Positions 35,109 through 44,713 of a DNA stretch of 59,277 nucleotides are shown here, in pieces. The stretch is from Roseburia sp. Its GTDB lineage: Bacteria > Bacillota > Clostridia > Lachnospirales > Lachnospiraceae. Under the pieces are notes generated by a model that worked only from the letters and a program-made list of their open reading frames with translations, searched no databases and had not been told where the DNA came from. Position 1 is the first letter of the stretch; every line of letters starts with the position of its first letter. The stretch spans positions 1 to 59,277 of the forward strand of contig JAMPIG010000009.1 of the NCBI GenBank assembly GCA_023662875.1, written 5' to 3'. The translations under genes and the position numbers were made by a program.

Positions 35109-36053
35109 CTACCGCTCCTGTCCCGCCCTCCGGTAACGGATGTACTCGTAATCGCTCTCCCTGCTTCTCTCCGTCATACACCGGTAAACCCTGTCCCGCA
35201 GCTCCCGCCGACGTTCCCGGGGCAACAGACTCTCGTCCGGATAAAACGGGCCGTCTATAAAGGTTCGGATCGCCGCCTTTTCTCCTCTTCCCCTCCTTCG
35301 ATGATAAGTATTGGTCAGGGCGTAAACCGGGCAGCCCAGCTCCGCCGGATAGCGGAAGGAAACCGCGGAAAAGGGCCGAATCCCGGTATAATAGGGCCAG
35401 ATATGAGCCTCCGGGTAGATCGTGATCGAAAATCCCCGGCGGATTTTCTCTTCCACAGCCTTCCGGAAATGCTTCATCCCGACATAATCACAGGGAATGG
35501 GAATCGCGCCCAGCAGCTCGGTCAGAACCCGCAGGCCCGGCATGGAAACGTTCTCCGGATTCACAAGAAAGAAATTGCGATGGGGATAGTTTGCCACGCT
35601 GGGAATAAAGGTGTCCGCAAAGGGCTGGGTGTGATTCCCATAGATAAAATAACCTCTGTTATTGCACTCCTTCAGCTTCTCCCGTCCGACGTACTTCAAG
35701 CGGAATTTTATCTTCTGATAGAAAATCTTGACCGGCATACTGAACAGGTTCTGAACAGCCAGAGAACAGAAATCCCAGACTTTCCCATGAAAATACCGGT
35801 AACTCCCGTCGATGACCCGGGGCTTGATCTTCACGGAGGAAAATTCCTCGTTCAGCTCGTCCATGTAATAAATCACCCTGCCGCCTTGCTGTCTTTCACT
35901 CATACACCAGGTCTCCCCTTCGTCCTCCCGCTTTACTTCCTTACGACAGGTCTTCCCTTCGTCCTCCCGCTTTACGCCCACACAACGGCTCTCCCTTCCG
36001 TCCTTACGCTTTGCTTCCGCGCCGCAAGCCGCCCTGTCCTCCTTCCTCCTCAT
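35109..36053 (-). CDS. PlsC-like acyltransferase, divergent
   Basis: 314 residues. The core at about 110-290 has FIYGNHTQPFADTFIP, a variant of the HX4D acyltransferase motif with one extra residue (H-TQPFA-D), and YPEAHIWPYY in the PEG-type position. A basic, repetitive N-terminus (RESRCVGVKREDEGKTCRKE) comes from a 39-bp-like DNA repeat, and the conserved part begins near MDELNEEF. Start at ATG 36053 with GGGGAGGAGAGG three codons after the previous gene's stop; a shorter start at MSERQQGG is possible. Last gene of a GT8-GT8-PlsC-PlsC run; likely acylates a membrane glycolipid or its precursor. Confidence 0.75.
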   Translation of the reverse strand: MRRKEDRAACGAEAKRKDGRESRCVGVKREDEGKTCRKEVKREDEGETWCMSERQQGGRVIYYMDELNEEFSSVKIKPRVIDGSYRYFHGKVWDFCSLAVQNLFSMPVKIFYQKIKFRLKYVGREKLKECNNRGYFIYGNHTQPFADTFIPSVANYPHRNFFLVNPENVSMPGLRVLTELLGAIPIPCDYVGMKHFRKAVEEKIRRGFSITIYPEAHIWPYYTGIRPFSAVSFRYPAELGCPVYALTNTYHRRRGRGEKAAIRTFIDGPFYPDESLLPRERRRELRDRVYRCMTERSRESDYEYIRYRRAGQER

Positions 36054-36055
36054 AA

Positions 36056-36949
36056 TTACCTCTCCTCCCCGTACTCCAGCGGAATCCCGTAAAAGGACTC
36101 GTAAGCCTCCTTCCAAACGGCATAGTTTTCCTCCCGCATGGCGGCTGCCCGGAGCCGCTCCGGCAGTCCCGCCTTCGGATAGATGGCCTTCCCGATGAAT
36201 ATCGTATATTCCTGCACGGGAAATCCGTCCGGCCCGATCGCTCCGCCGTCCTCCATGGTAATAAAAATCGGCAGCACCGGCGCGTCATTTTTTACCGCAA
36301 ACTTATACGCCCCGTTTTTCAGAGGCTTCGGCTTCCGATAATTCCACCAGAGGCTCTGCTCCGGATAGATCAGGATAAAGTCGCCTCTCTGCAGAATCTC
36401 ATCCACCGCCTGGAGAAACAAGTACATGGTTTTCTTATTTTGACTTAAGGGAAGAGTGTTGCAGTTTCGGAAGAGGAAGCCGTAAAATCCGGGGAAATTC
36501 GTATAATTCCCCTCCCGGATTACCTTGAAAAGCTGCCGCTTTTCCCTCTGCCCGGAAATCCGAAAGAGGTGCTCTACGGTAAAACAGTCGAAGGGGTGAA
36601 AATGGTTGCAGGTCAGGATCGCGCCGCAGTCCAGCTTCTCCAAATGCTCCAGCCCCCGGATTTCCCGGATGACCAGCTTCCCGTCCCGCAGCAGCCCGTC
36701 CACAAATCGGGTCGCCAAAGCGTAGGACAGCCTTACCTTGAGCCTGCTGCCGGGCTTTTTCCGCAGATAATCGATCCTGTCCGGCTCCAGGGGCAGCGTC
36801 GGCGGATCCTCCTCCGCGTCCACGTCGAACCTTCCTTCCCGCTCCAGCTCCCGGATCCGCTCCAGAACCTTCAGCCGCCCGGGATCCTTCCCGGGCGGTC
36901 GAAGAGCCGCCGCTTCCATCCTTCCTCGCAAAGCTTTCCCTCCGCTCAT
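36056..36949 (-). CDS. 1-acyl-glycerol-phosphate acyltransferase family (PlsC)
   Basis: 297 residues. HX4D motif in LTCNHFHPFDCFTVEHLF, the second block FLFRNCNTLPLSQNKKTM and the third block ILIYPEQSLWW are clear; PIFITMEDGG follows. Residues 1-80 are charged and not conserved. The start at ATG 36949 follows GGAGGAAGAGAGG. The stop is immediately followed by the ATG of the divergent acyltransferase, so the pair is coupled. Neighbouring GT8 genes suggest lipid-linked sugar synthesis rather than bulk phospholipid synthesis. Confidence 0.82.
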   Translation of the reverse strand: MSGGKALRGRMEAAALRPPGKDPGRLKVLERIRELEREGRFDVDAEEDPPTLPLEPDRIDYLRKKPGSRLKVRLSYALATRFVDGLLRDGKLVIREIRGLEHLEKLDCGAILTCNHFHPFDCFTVEHLFRISGQREKRQLFKVIREGNYTNFPGFYGFLFRNCNTLPLSQNKKTMYLFLQAVDEILQRGDFILIYPEQSLWWNYRKPKPLKNGAYKFAVKNDAPVLPIFITMEDGGAIGPDGFPVQEYTIFIGKAIYPKAGLPERLRAAAMREENYAVWKEAYESFYGIPLEYGEER

Positions 36950-36970
36950 CCTCTCTTCCTCCGCTCTCCT

Positions 36971-37104
36971 ACCTCCGAAACCTCCGGTTCTCTGATCGTT
37001 CAGCACATTGCCTGCTCCCGTCGCCCTTACCTCCGAAATCTTCGATCCTCTGATCGTTCAGCACATTACCTGCTCCCGCCGCTCTTACCTCCGAAACCTC
37101 CGGT
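36971..37104. repeat. 57-59 bp duplication after the second GT8 gene
   Basis: ACCTCCGAAA starts three units at 36971, 37028 and 37087; the first two full units contain CTCTGATCGTTCAGCACATT and CCTGCTCCCG. The third overlaps the last codons of the GT8 gene (RRFRR, stop), so the gene's 3' end seems to have been copied downstream. The repeats separate the GT8 and PlsC genes. Confidence 0.8.
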
Positions 37105-38029
37105 CGTCCCCCACACAGTCCGCTTCCCTTTTTGCAAGCCTCATCAGCCTGTCCTGCGACTGATTGTCCCGAAAACGATCCGCCTCCGTATAGTTTTCCC
37201 GGATATCCTTGATCTGGTCGAAGTACTCCGTCTCCCGGGCATACATCCAGAAGAATTCCTTGTATAAAATATCCTCGAAGTGCCAGGGCTTAAAAGCCAG
37301 GTTATAATGGATCAGCTTTACCTCCTCCGCCCGGATCCGCGGATCCTCGATGGGCATTCGATCCCACACCCTGTCGATCAGCTTTACCCGCCCCTTGCAG
37401 AGCCGGTTCAGGTAATCCTGATCCTGCGCCACCGCAAAGGTAACTCGATCCAGAGAATAGAGAAACTTCTCCTGAAACCGGAATTTCCGCATCTCGTGAA
37501 GGTTCATCAGCAAAACCCCCGCGTTAAAATACCTGCGGTAATCCGCTACCCCGACGACCTTCTCCGCGTATACCTGAAAGACCTCGTTAAACTGGATCAC
37601 ATCGTCCGGTGCCGCCGCCACAAGATTGTTTCCCATATCGATACGGTAAAGCTTCGCGATATCGTCCAGGATCACGATATCACTGTCCAAATATAAAACC
37701 TTATCGTACTGCGGATACAGATTCGGCAGAAACAGCCGGAAATAAGTGGTCTTGGTATAATAATCCCTGGTATAAAGCTTATCCTTCACCTTCTGGATAT
37801 AATAATTCAGATCTACAAATTCAATATCGATATTGCTTCTCTCATACCTTGCGATCCGACGCTTGTTCCCGGCGCTGATATCCGTATTCAGGATCTTGAT
37901 CCGATACCGGTTCTCCTCCGACGAATTATCGATCAGCGATTGAAGCGCAACCGCGAGGAAGGGACAATAGCCGTCGTCCACCGCAAAAAACACAGGGATT
38001 TCTCCTCCCGCACCGTTCCACTTTTCCAT
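37085..38029 (-). CDS. GT8 glycosyltransferase
   Basis: 314 residues of the GT-A fold: GEIPVFFAVDDGYCPFLAVA, the metal-binding DXD in KVLYLDSDIVILDDI, FNAGVLLMNLHEMRKF, AQDQDYLNRL and LIHYNLAFKPW. Family 8 enzymes retain the anomer and use UDP-glucose or UDP-galactose (LPS, glycogenin and galactinol types). The start at ATG 38029 follows AAAGGAG by seven bases; the longer frame to 38158 crosses the end of the upstream gene. No membrane helix. Second GT8 in the operon. Confidence 0.88.
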   Translation of the reverse strand: MEKWNGAGGEIPVFFAVDDGYCPFLAVALQSLIDNSSEENRYRIKILNTDISAGNKRRIARYERSNIDIEFVDLNYYIQKVKDKLYTRDYYTKTTYFRLFLPNLYPQYDKVLYLDSDIVILDDIAKLYRIDMGNNLVAAAPDDVIQFNEVFQVYAEKVVGVADYRRYFNAGVLLMNLHEMRKFRFQEKFLYSLDRVTFAVAQDQDYLNRLCKGRVKLIDRVWDRMPIEDPRIRAEEVKLIHYNLAFKPWHFEDILYKEFFWMYARETEYFDQIKDIRENYTEADRFRDNQSQDRLMRLAKREADCVGDDRRFRR

Positions 38030-38120
38030 CGCGTCGCTCCTTTCCGCCTGTTCTGCATCGCATTCCTGCGTTCGTTCCCTCACACCCCATATCCGCTCCG
38101 GCAGCACACCCTCTTGACCG

Positions 38121-38142
38121 CTTAGAAAATCTTTGCACACTT
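38121..38142. repeat. 22-bp dispersed repeat, second copy, at a GT8 gene end
   Basis: Identical to 22709-22730 (parts CTTAGAAAATC and TTTGCACACTT). On the minus strand it encodes the last residues CAKIF and the TAA stop (38122-38124) of the first GT8 gene, so the copy appears to have replaced or extended that gene's end. Confidence 0.8.
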
Positions 38143-39015
38143 CCCAGCCTTCGGGCACCCTTCTCCGGACAGCGCGCCTTTCCGCTCCTCGAATTCCCGC
38201 TTCAGCGCCAGATACTCCTCCAGATCCCGGTCAAAGGTATGACAGTGCAGGACTCTGTGAATCTCCTCCACCTGCCACTGCTTATAATTTTCCGTGTGAG
38301 GATAGGGCAGAAGCATCAGCCTTTTGCAAAAGTGGCACACCACCGTATCCTTCCGGTCGAACCGGGACTGCTCGTTGTACCTCCGGGGAAGCAGCTTCTT
38401 CCGGGTGGTAGCAAGAAAGATTGCCGACTGATCCGCAAAGAGCAGCTTTCTGTTGCGGATCAGCTCCCTGGCCTTTCTCAAAAGTCCCGTCTCCCTTATC
38501 ATTTCCAGATTCAGCAACAACATACCTGCGTTGAAATAATCGGGCCGGATCAGCCAGCAGCCATATTTTTCCCTCACCACGGCGTACTCATAGCCGCTGA
38601 CGTCGATCTCCCAGAGCTGCCGGATATCGCCCGCGATCATGATATCCAGATCCAGGTACAAAAGCTTATCCGGAAGCTCCGGGATCCGATCCGCCAGAAG
38701 CCGCAGCAGGGTATAGGGAGTACAGTAGGCCGTCTCGTTGACGCATCGATGGAATTCCGCCTCGTAAAGCTGCGTCGCATCCAGCTTCTTTACGATATTT
38801 CCGGGATTTTTCTTTTGCATGACCCGGGCCAGAAAAGCGGCCTGTTCGTCCGTAATGGCGGTATAATCCTCCCGCAGCCTTGTCAGCTCCATCGTCATAA
38901 GGAAGACGCGGATCTCCTCCTGCGTCCGGTTCGCCATGGAGATCAGCTGTGTCAGCGCGCCGTCAAAAACTCTTTTGTTCCCGCAAAGCAACAGGTTGAT
39001 CATGCGAACAGCCAC
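38122..39015 (-). CDS. GT8-family glycosyltransferase
   Basis: 297 residues. N-terminal MAVRMINLLLCGNKRVFDGA, the DXD-type motif KLLYLDLDIMIAGDI, YFNAGMLLLNLEMIRE and ADQSAIFLATTRKKLLPRRY. The second Asp arrangement (DLD) is common in this subfamily. GTG 39015 follows AAAGGG; ATG 39003 is an alternative. The last six residues lie in a 22-bp repeat also found at the infB stop. It is 32 bp downstream of a 58-codon gene and starts the GT8-GT8-PlsC-PlsC run. Confidence 0.85.
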   Translation of the reverse strand: MAVRMINLLLCGNKRVFDGALTQLISMANRTQEEIRVFLMTMELTRLREDYTAITDEQAAFLARVMQKKNPGNIVKKLDATQLYEAEFHRCVNETAYCTPYTLLRLLADRIPELPDKLLYLDLDIMIAGDIRQLWEIDVSGYEYAVVREKYGCWLIRPDYFNAGMLLLNLEMIRETGLLRKARELIRNRKLLFADQSAIFLATTRKKLLPRRYNEQSRFDRKDTVVCHFCKRLMLLPYPHTENYKQWQVEEIHRVLHCHTFDRDLEEYLALKREFEERKGALSGEGCPKAGKCAKIF

Positions 39016-39046
39016 ACCATCCCTTTCTCCGAAAAATCCTTTTCGT

Positions 39047-39223
39047 CTATGCTTCCAGAATACTGTACTGCATCCACTCGTACAGCAGTCTGGTTCCCTC
39101 TCTGATTTCAGGCGGCAGAAGCGCTCTCGCCACCAGCTTCCGCTCCTCCGACTCGATGTCCGTCCGCCTCAGATGAGCATAGTCTCCGTCAATCTCCTCA
39201 ACAATATACTCAAATCGATTCAT
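39047..39223 (-). CDS. Small protein, 58 aa, unknown
   Basis: ATG 39223 is preceded by a strong GGAGGAG site. The product begins MNRFEYIVEEIDGDYAHLRR, continues with SEERKLVARALLPPEIREG and ends YEWMQYSILEA. It is acidic, probably a mixed alpha/beta domain, and resembles small Firmicutes proteins of the DUF3006 type (a short beta barrel beginning with a description of a residue-rich DG motif), but I am not sure. It is 31 bp from the first GT8 gene and may be cotranscribed. Confidence 0.7.
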   Translation of the reverse strand: MNRFEYIVEEIDGDYAHLRRTDIESEERKLVARALLPPEIREGTRLLYEWMQYSILEA

Positions 39224-39249
39224 TTTCTCCTCCTCTGCGCCGTGTGGCG

Positions 39250-39317
39250 GCGAATCAGCAGACCCAGGAAGCTACGCTTCCCCCGTTCGCGTTGGACTCC
39301 TGATTCTGCTGATTCGC
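39250..39317. repeat. Inverted repeat downstream of groEL
   Basis: GCGAATCAGCAGA (39250-39262) and TCTGCTGATTCGC (39305-39317) are perfect 13-bp arms around 42 bases that contain GAAGC-TAC-GCTTC. It sits directly beside the groEL terminator-like hairpin and just before the 58-aa gene's ribosome site. No T-run; role unknown. Confidence 0.75.
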
Positions 39318-39320
39318 GCA

Positions 39321-39352
39321 GACAGGCGCCGCCCAAAGGGGCGGCGCCTGTC
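39321..39352 (-). terminator. Strong GC hairpin after groEL
   Basis: GACAGGCGCCGCCC (39321-39334) pairs perfectly with GGGCGGCGCCTGTC (39339-39352), 14 bp with a 4-nt loop. It lies 74 bp past the groEL stop. The T-run is missing on the minus strand and weak on the plus strand (CAATTTGTT), so it may pause or stabilise rather than fully terminate. Confidence 0.55.
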
Positions 39353-39425
39353 AATTTGTTACCCATGGTTCAAGCCTTTTTGATTTTCTTACTTCCCAAT
39401 TTCTCTGTTCCGTATACCGCGGCAA

Positions 39426-41421
<1,996 letters not shown>

Positions 41422-41461
41422 TTGAATGCCTCCTTGTAGAATTCGTTCTTTTTTCATTTTG

Positions 41462-41488
41462 TTAGCACTCTAATTGCATGAGTGCTAA
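41462..41488 (-). promoter_or_regulatory. CIRCE operator (HrcA site)
   Basis: TTAGCACTC (41462-41470), 9-bp spacer, GAGTGCTAA (41480-41488): a perfect match to the HrcA-binding inverted repeat. It lies between the promoter and groES, so heat-shock control by HrcA is expected. Confidence 0.98.
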
Positions 41489-41500
41489 TCATCAAAACAT

Positions 41501-41529
41501 ATATTAGTTTTATATGCCGGGTTTTTCAA
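41501..41529 (-). promoter_or_regulatory. groESL promoter
   Basis: Minus strand TTGAAA (41524-41529), 17-bp spacer, TAATAT (41501-41506), 12 bp upstream of CIRCE. Beyond it, 41530-41750 is AT-rich without a gene. Confidence 0.75.
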
Positions 41530-41750
41530 CCGCATTCTCGGTTTAATATCTCTCGTTCCGTTTTATTTTCTCTTGATTTCTTCCGTTTTCTTCCATTTTC
41601 TCACTAAACGCTCAAATAACAGATTTTATATTTCCTTTATAATTTCTTCCCGATTTCGCTATTTTCCCCACTGTGCGGCATCCTTTTTTCTGAGGCAATA
41701 ACCCCGCTGCAAACCTGCTTTCCTATGTGCCTGAAAGACACATTTCGCTC

Positions 41751-41793
41751 ACGGAAATAAACAAGGGGAAAGCTTCGGAATCTGCTCTCCCCT
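41751..41793 (-). terminator. Terminator after the zinc-ribbon membrane gene
   Basis: AGGGGAAAGC (41764-41773) pairs with GCTCTCCCCT (41784-41793) with one mismatch. The minus-strand exit is TTGTTTATTT. It lies 68 bp past the gene ending at 41861. Confidence 0.7.
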
Positions 41794-41860
41794 CAAACGA
41801 TAACATTCATACCTCATAATAGGGCCTGCTCTATAAGAGCCGCAAGGAATGTCCTGCCCC

Positions 41861-42852
41861 TTAAGATTTCATCCCCTCAAGGGAATTACTGACGCTTCCC
41901 AATCTGCGCATCTGCGCTTCTTCCTGATCGTCCTTTACCCTGGAGCGGATCGTAGGGATCGCTCCCAGAAGCAGGAAGGCGTAAATCATGGCGATGTCTC
42001 TTCCATAGCTGCCCGGATCGATGATCTCGCTCTTAACCGCGTACGGCACAAGCCGATAGCAGTCGAAAAGATTGTACCCGACCTCGGCCCCGCCGCCTGC
42101 CCGATACAGCAGGATCGCCCAACTCAGCCGATCGCCCAGCCAGGTCATAAGCAGCATGATCACAACGCCGATGACGACTCCCTTTTTCGTCAGCTTTCCG
42201 CCCAGCAGCTCGTAGCCCTTCAGCACGCCAACCGCCATAACCGCGCCGGAAATCGCCGCCACATACCCCAGCTGGCTCAGCAGGACGATACACAGGACGC
42301 CCAGAAGGGAACCGAGAAACGCTCCCACAATACCGCCCACGATATTCTCGCGCTTCTTCCCTTTCTGCTGGATCATAGCGGTCATATTGCCCCGCATCGT
42401 GCCTTCGCAGTCCAGACAGAGATGATAGTGGTCTCCGCCCGCCAGAATACCGGAGACCTCCGTTTCCTTTCCGCAGATGCTGCAGCAGGGGACAAACCCC
42501 CTCGAACGCAGGAAGGAAAGCGTCTGCCGGAGCGCGCCGGGCAGCTTTTCCGTCAGTTTATTCAGCTTAAACTCGTTCCACAGATGTACCACAATATGGT
42601 TGCCATCCTCTTCCAGGCTTTTTACCAGCTCCGCGCCCCCGGCAAATTCCTTCGCCTCGTTCGAATCCAGAATCGCGCCGGAAGGATTCCGGGCCGCGGT
42701 ATGTATGGTGAGCAGGGTCGGCGTGCCGGAATCCTCGGCGTATATCATCACGTCGAACCCGTCCGCCTTTCCGTACACCCCCCTCCCAGGGCGTCATATC
42801 TAAGGCCCGTGGCCTGAGCCACGGCCTCGTAAACCTTCGTCTGCTTACTCAT
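41861..42852 (-). pseudogene. Zinc-ribbon membrane protein, frameshifted in a G run
   Basis: ATG 42852 (MSKQTKVYEAVAQATGLRYD, with GGAG upstream) runs to a GGAGGGGGG tract at about 42778-42786, then the frame changes. The continuation reads VYGKADGFDVMIYAEDSGTP for about 300 more residues. It has a zinc-ribbon pair (CCSICGK and HLCLDCEG), then four or five helices (IVGGIVGAFLGSLLGVLCIV; GVVIGVVIMLLMTWLGDRL). One additional G would restore a single frame (DALGGG-VYGK). Family not recognised; the layout resembles Lachnospiraceae membrane proteins of unknown function. The G run is a common site of both slippage and sequencing error. Confidence 0.75.
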
Positions 42853-43010
42853 TTTCTCCAAACCCCTTTTTCACACTTTCCGTCATGTCGGCGCAGCCTT
42901 TGGTTTCTTTACACACTTTTGCGGAGACCTTATCTCACGCAACCGGTATTTTGCAGCTGCGTCGGGCAACGCAAATCGTTATGAAATCCCGCCTCAGCGC
43001 CCCGGCCTCC

Positions 43011-43679
43011 TCAGCACTTGATCTCCAGATAGCCCAGAAGCTTCGACATATCGTACTCCTCCAGCACGCCCAGGTTGGAATCATAATATTTTCCGTCGTA
43101 ATGAACCAGATAATGGCAGAACCGCCCCATCTTCTCCATCATGACACAGCACTTCGGCAGCACGGCGTCCTTTCCCTCCGTGTAGACGATGATATCGTTG
43201 TGGTCGATCCCGTAGTAATTCAGGGCGGAAATCACACGTCCCATGGTCGCCTGCCACTCCCTGCAGTCCATCACGCTGATGACCTCGGCGATCGTAACTC
43301 CTGCCAGCATCGCGACGCAGGCCTGCCCGCAGAGTCCGTCCTCCGGCTGGATAATCACCTGGATCCCGTCAATCTTCCGGATGGGCTTATCGAAGCTGTA
43401 GGGGCTGTTCTGATCCATCCGGATCAGGGAACCGTTTACATGGAGCAGAATTTTATGCGCGACGCCCGGCTCTACATTCACCGCGTCCTCGTCCTCGATA
43501 TGAATCTCGTAGCTTCCCTTTTCCAGGGGAAGAAGCTCGCAATCGATGATTTTATTATCCAGGACGACCTCCGCCTGGATCACATCCCGCTGCTTGCAGA
43601 CCTCCCAGATATTAAAAGGAATCCGGATCATGTAACCTTTCTCCTTTTTCTCGACCTGGGATTCAAAAAAATACCTCAT
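43011..43679 (-). CDS. DUF1905 domain fused to a C39-like cysteine peptidase
   Basis: 222 residues. Residues 1-100 match DUF1905: MRYFFESQVEKKEKGYMIRI, IPFNIWEVCKQRDVIQAEVV, LLPLEKGSYEIHI and VEPGVAHKILLHV. Residues about 118-222 look like a papain-like/C39 peptidase domain: PEDGLCGQACVAMLAGV (Cys), then FCHYLVHYDGKYYDSNLG (His, Asp). The start at ATG 43679 follows AAGGAGG by ten bases; longer frames run into the AraC end. No signal or helix, so cytoplasmic. The combination is not one I know; substrate unknown. Adjacent to an AraC regulator. Confidence 0.72.
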   Translation of the reverse strand: MRYFFESQVEKKEKGYMIRIPFNIWEVCKQRDVIQAEVVLDNKIIDCELLPLEKGSYEIHIEDEDAVNVEPGVAHKILLHVNGSLIRMDQNSPYSFDKPIRKIDGIQVIIQPEDGLCGQACVAMLAGVTIAEVISVMDCREWQATMGRVISALNYYGIDHNDIIVYTEGKDAVLPKCCVMMEKMGRFCHYLVHYDGKYYDSNLGVLEEYDMSKLLGYLEIKC

Positions 43680-43770
43680 ACCCTCAATACCTCCTTCTTC
43701 TTTATGACGGCGGGTTTCCCTCCAAGCGTGAATCCCGTCGCATTCGACAGGCTCTCTGCGAGCCTGCTGC

Positions 43771-44601
43771 CTACGCTTTTTTTCTCGCCTGGGAGGGCGA
43801 GATCCCATATTTCTTTTTAAAGAGCTTGCTGAAGTGATAGGCGTCGTCGTAGCCCACTGCGGCCGCGGCCTCCTGGATGCTTCCCTCCCAGCCGTTCTCC
43901 AGCATCTCCCTTGCCTTTTCCAGCCGGATATTGATCAGATGACGGATCGGCGCGTCCCCCGTCTCGCTCTTGAAGATCTTCGAGATATAAAAGGGACTCA
44001 GGTACATGTTTTCCGCGATCTGATCCAGGGAAAGCTTTTCCTTGTAATGCTCCTCAATATAGTCGAGAATCTGCTCTACCAGATACTGCCTGCTTCCGGT
44101 CTCAAAGGAACGTCCCTTCGGCCGCTGCGCCGGTTCGCACTGCTCCCGGATCACCAGCAGGATCATCTGGATCAGATAGGCCTTCATCATAAAATACCGC
44201 CCCTGACGGCACACCGCGTTCTCCGCCTCCATCGAGGCGCAGACCTTAAAAATCTTCTGCCGAAGCTCCCCCGTCGTGTGCAGTATATGACCTCCCGCCG
44301 GAACCGGCAGGGCGTTCTCCGGCAATCCCGCCAGATGAAGATCCGCCGCCCCCACAAAAAACTCCGTGGCCGGCTGCTCCGCCTCCGGGCAGAAAAGAGC
44401 CTGATGCTTTACGCCGGGATTGATAATCAGGAGATCCCCCTCCTGCACGGGAATAATCCCGTCCTCAAACCGGTATTTCCCCGTCCCCGACAGGATCACT
44501 GCCATCTCCAGATGGTCATGGCTCTGATAGACGCACTCGTCCTTGTACCGGGTTCCCTTCCAGGTAAACAGGAAGGTCGGATCCAGCTCCTCGATCTTCA
44601 T
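43771..44601 (-). CDS. AraC-family regulator with cupin sensor
   Basis: 276 residues. The N-terminal cupin (about 10-110) has YQSHDHLEMAVILSGTGKYR and VQEGDLLIINPGVKHQALF. The C-terminal pair of helix-turn-helix motifs (about 175-275) has EHYKEKLSLDQIAENMYLSP and YDDAYHFSKLFKKKYGISPS. The sensor usually binds a sugar or small ligand. I start at ATG 44601 (MKIEELDPTF); GTG 44637 is possible. It precedes the DUF1905-peptidase gene by 91 bp and may control it or a distant locus. Confidence 0.88.
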   Translation of the reverse strand: MKIEELDPTFLFTWKGTRYKDECVYQSHDHLEMAVILSGTGKYRFEDGIIPVQEGDLLIINPGVKHQALFCPEAEQPATEFFVGAADLHLAGLPENALPVPAGGHILHTTGELRQKIFKVCASMEAENAVCRQGRYFMMKAYLIQMILLVIREQCEPAQRPKGRSFETGSRQYLVEQILDYIEEHYKEKLSLDQIAENMYLSPFYISKIFKSETGDAPIRHLINIRLEKAREMLENGWEGSIQEAAAAVGYDDAYHFSKLFKKKYGISPSQARKKA

Positions 44602-44713
44602 ACATTGATTGCCCTCTGCACACTTACTGTCTTCCACGATAAACTCTCCCGTACCTTCTCATTTCCATCCCCGCGGCGTCCTTACCTTTCCCGGTCAGGC
44701 TGCAGGAATCTCC

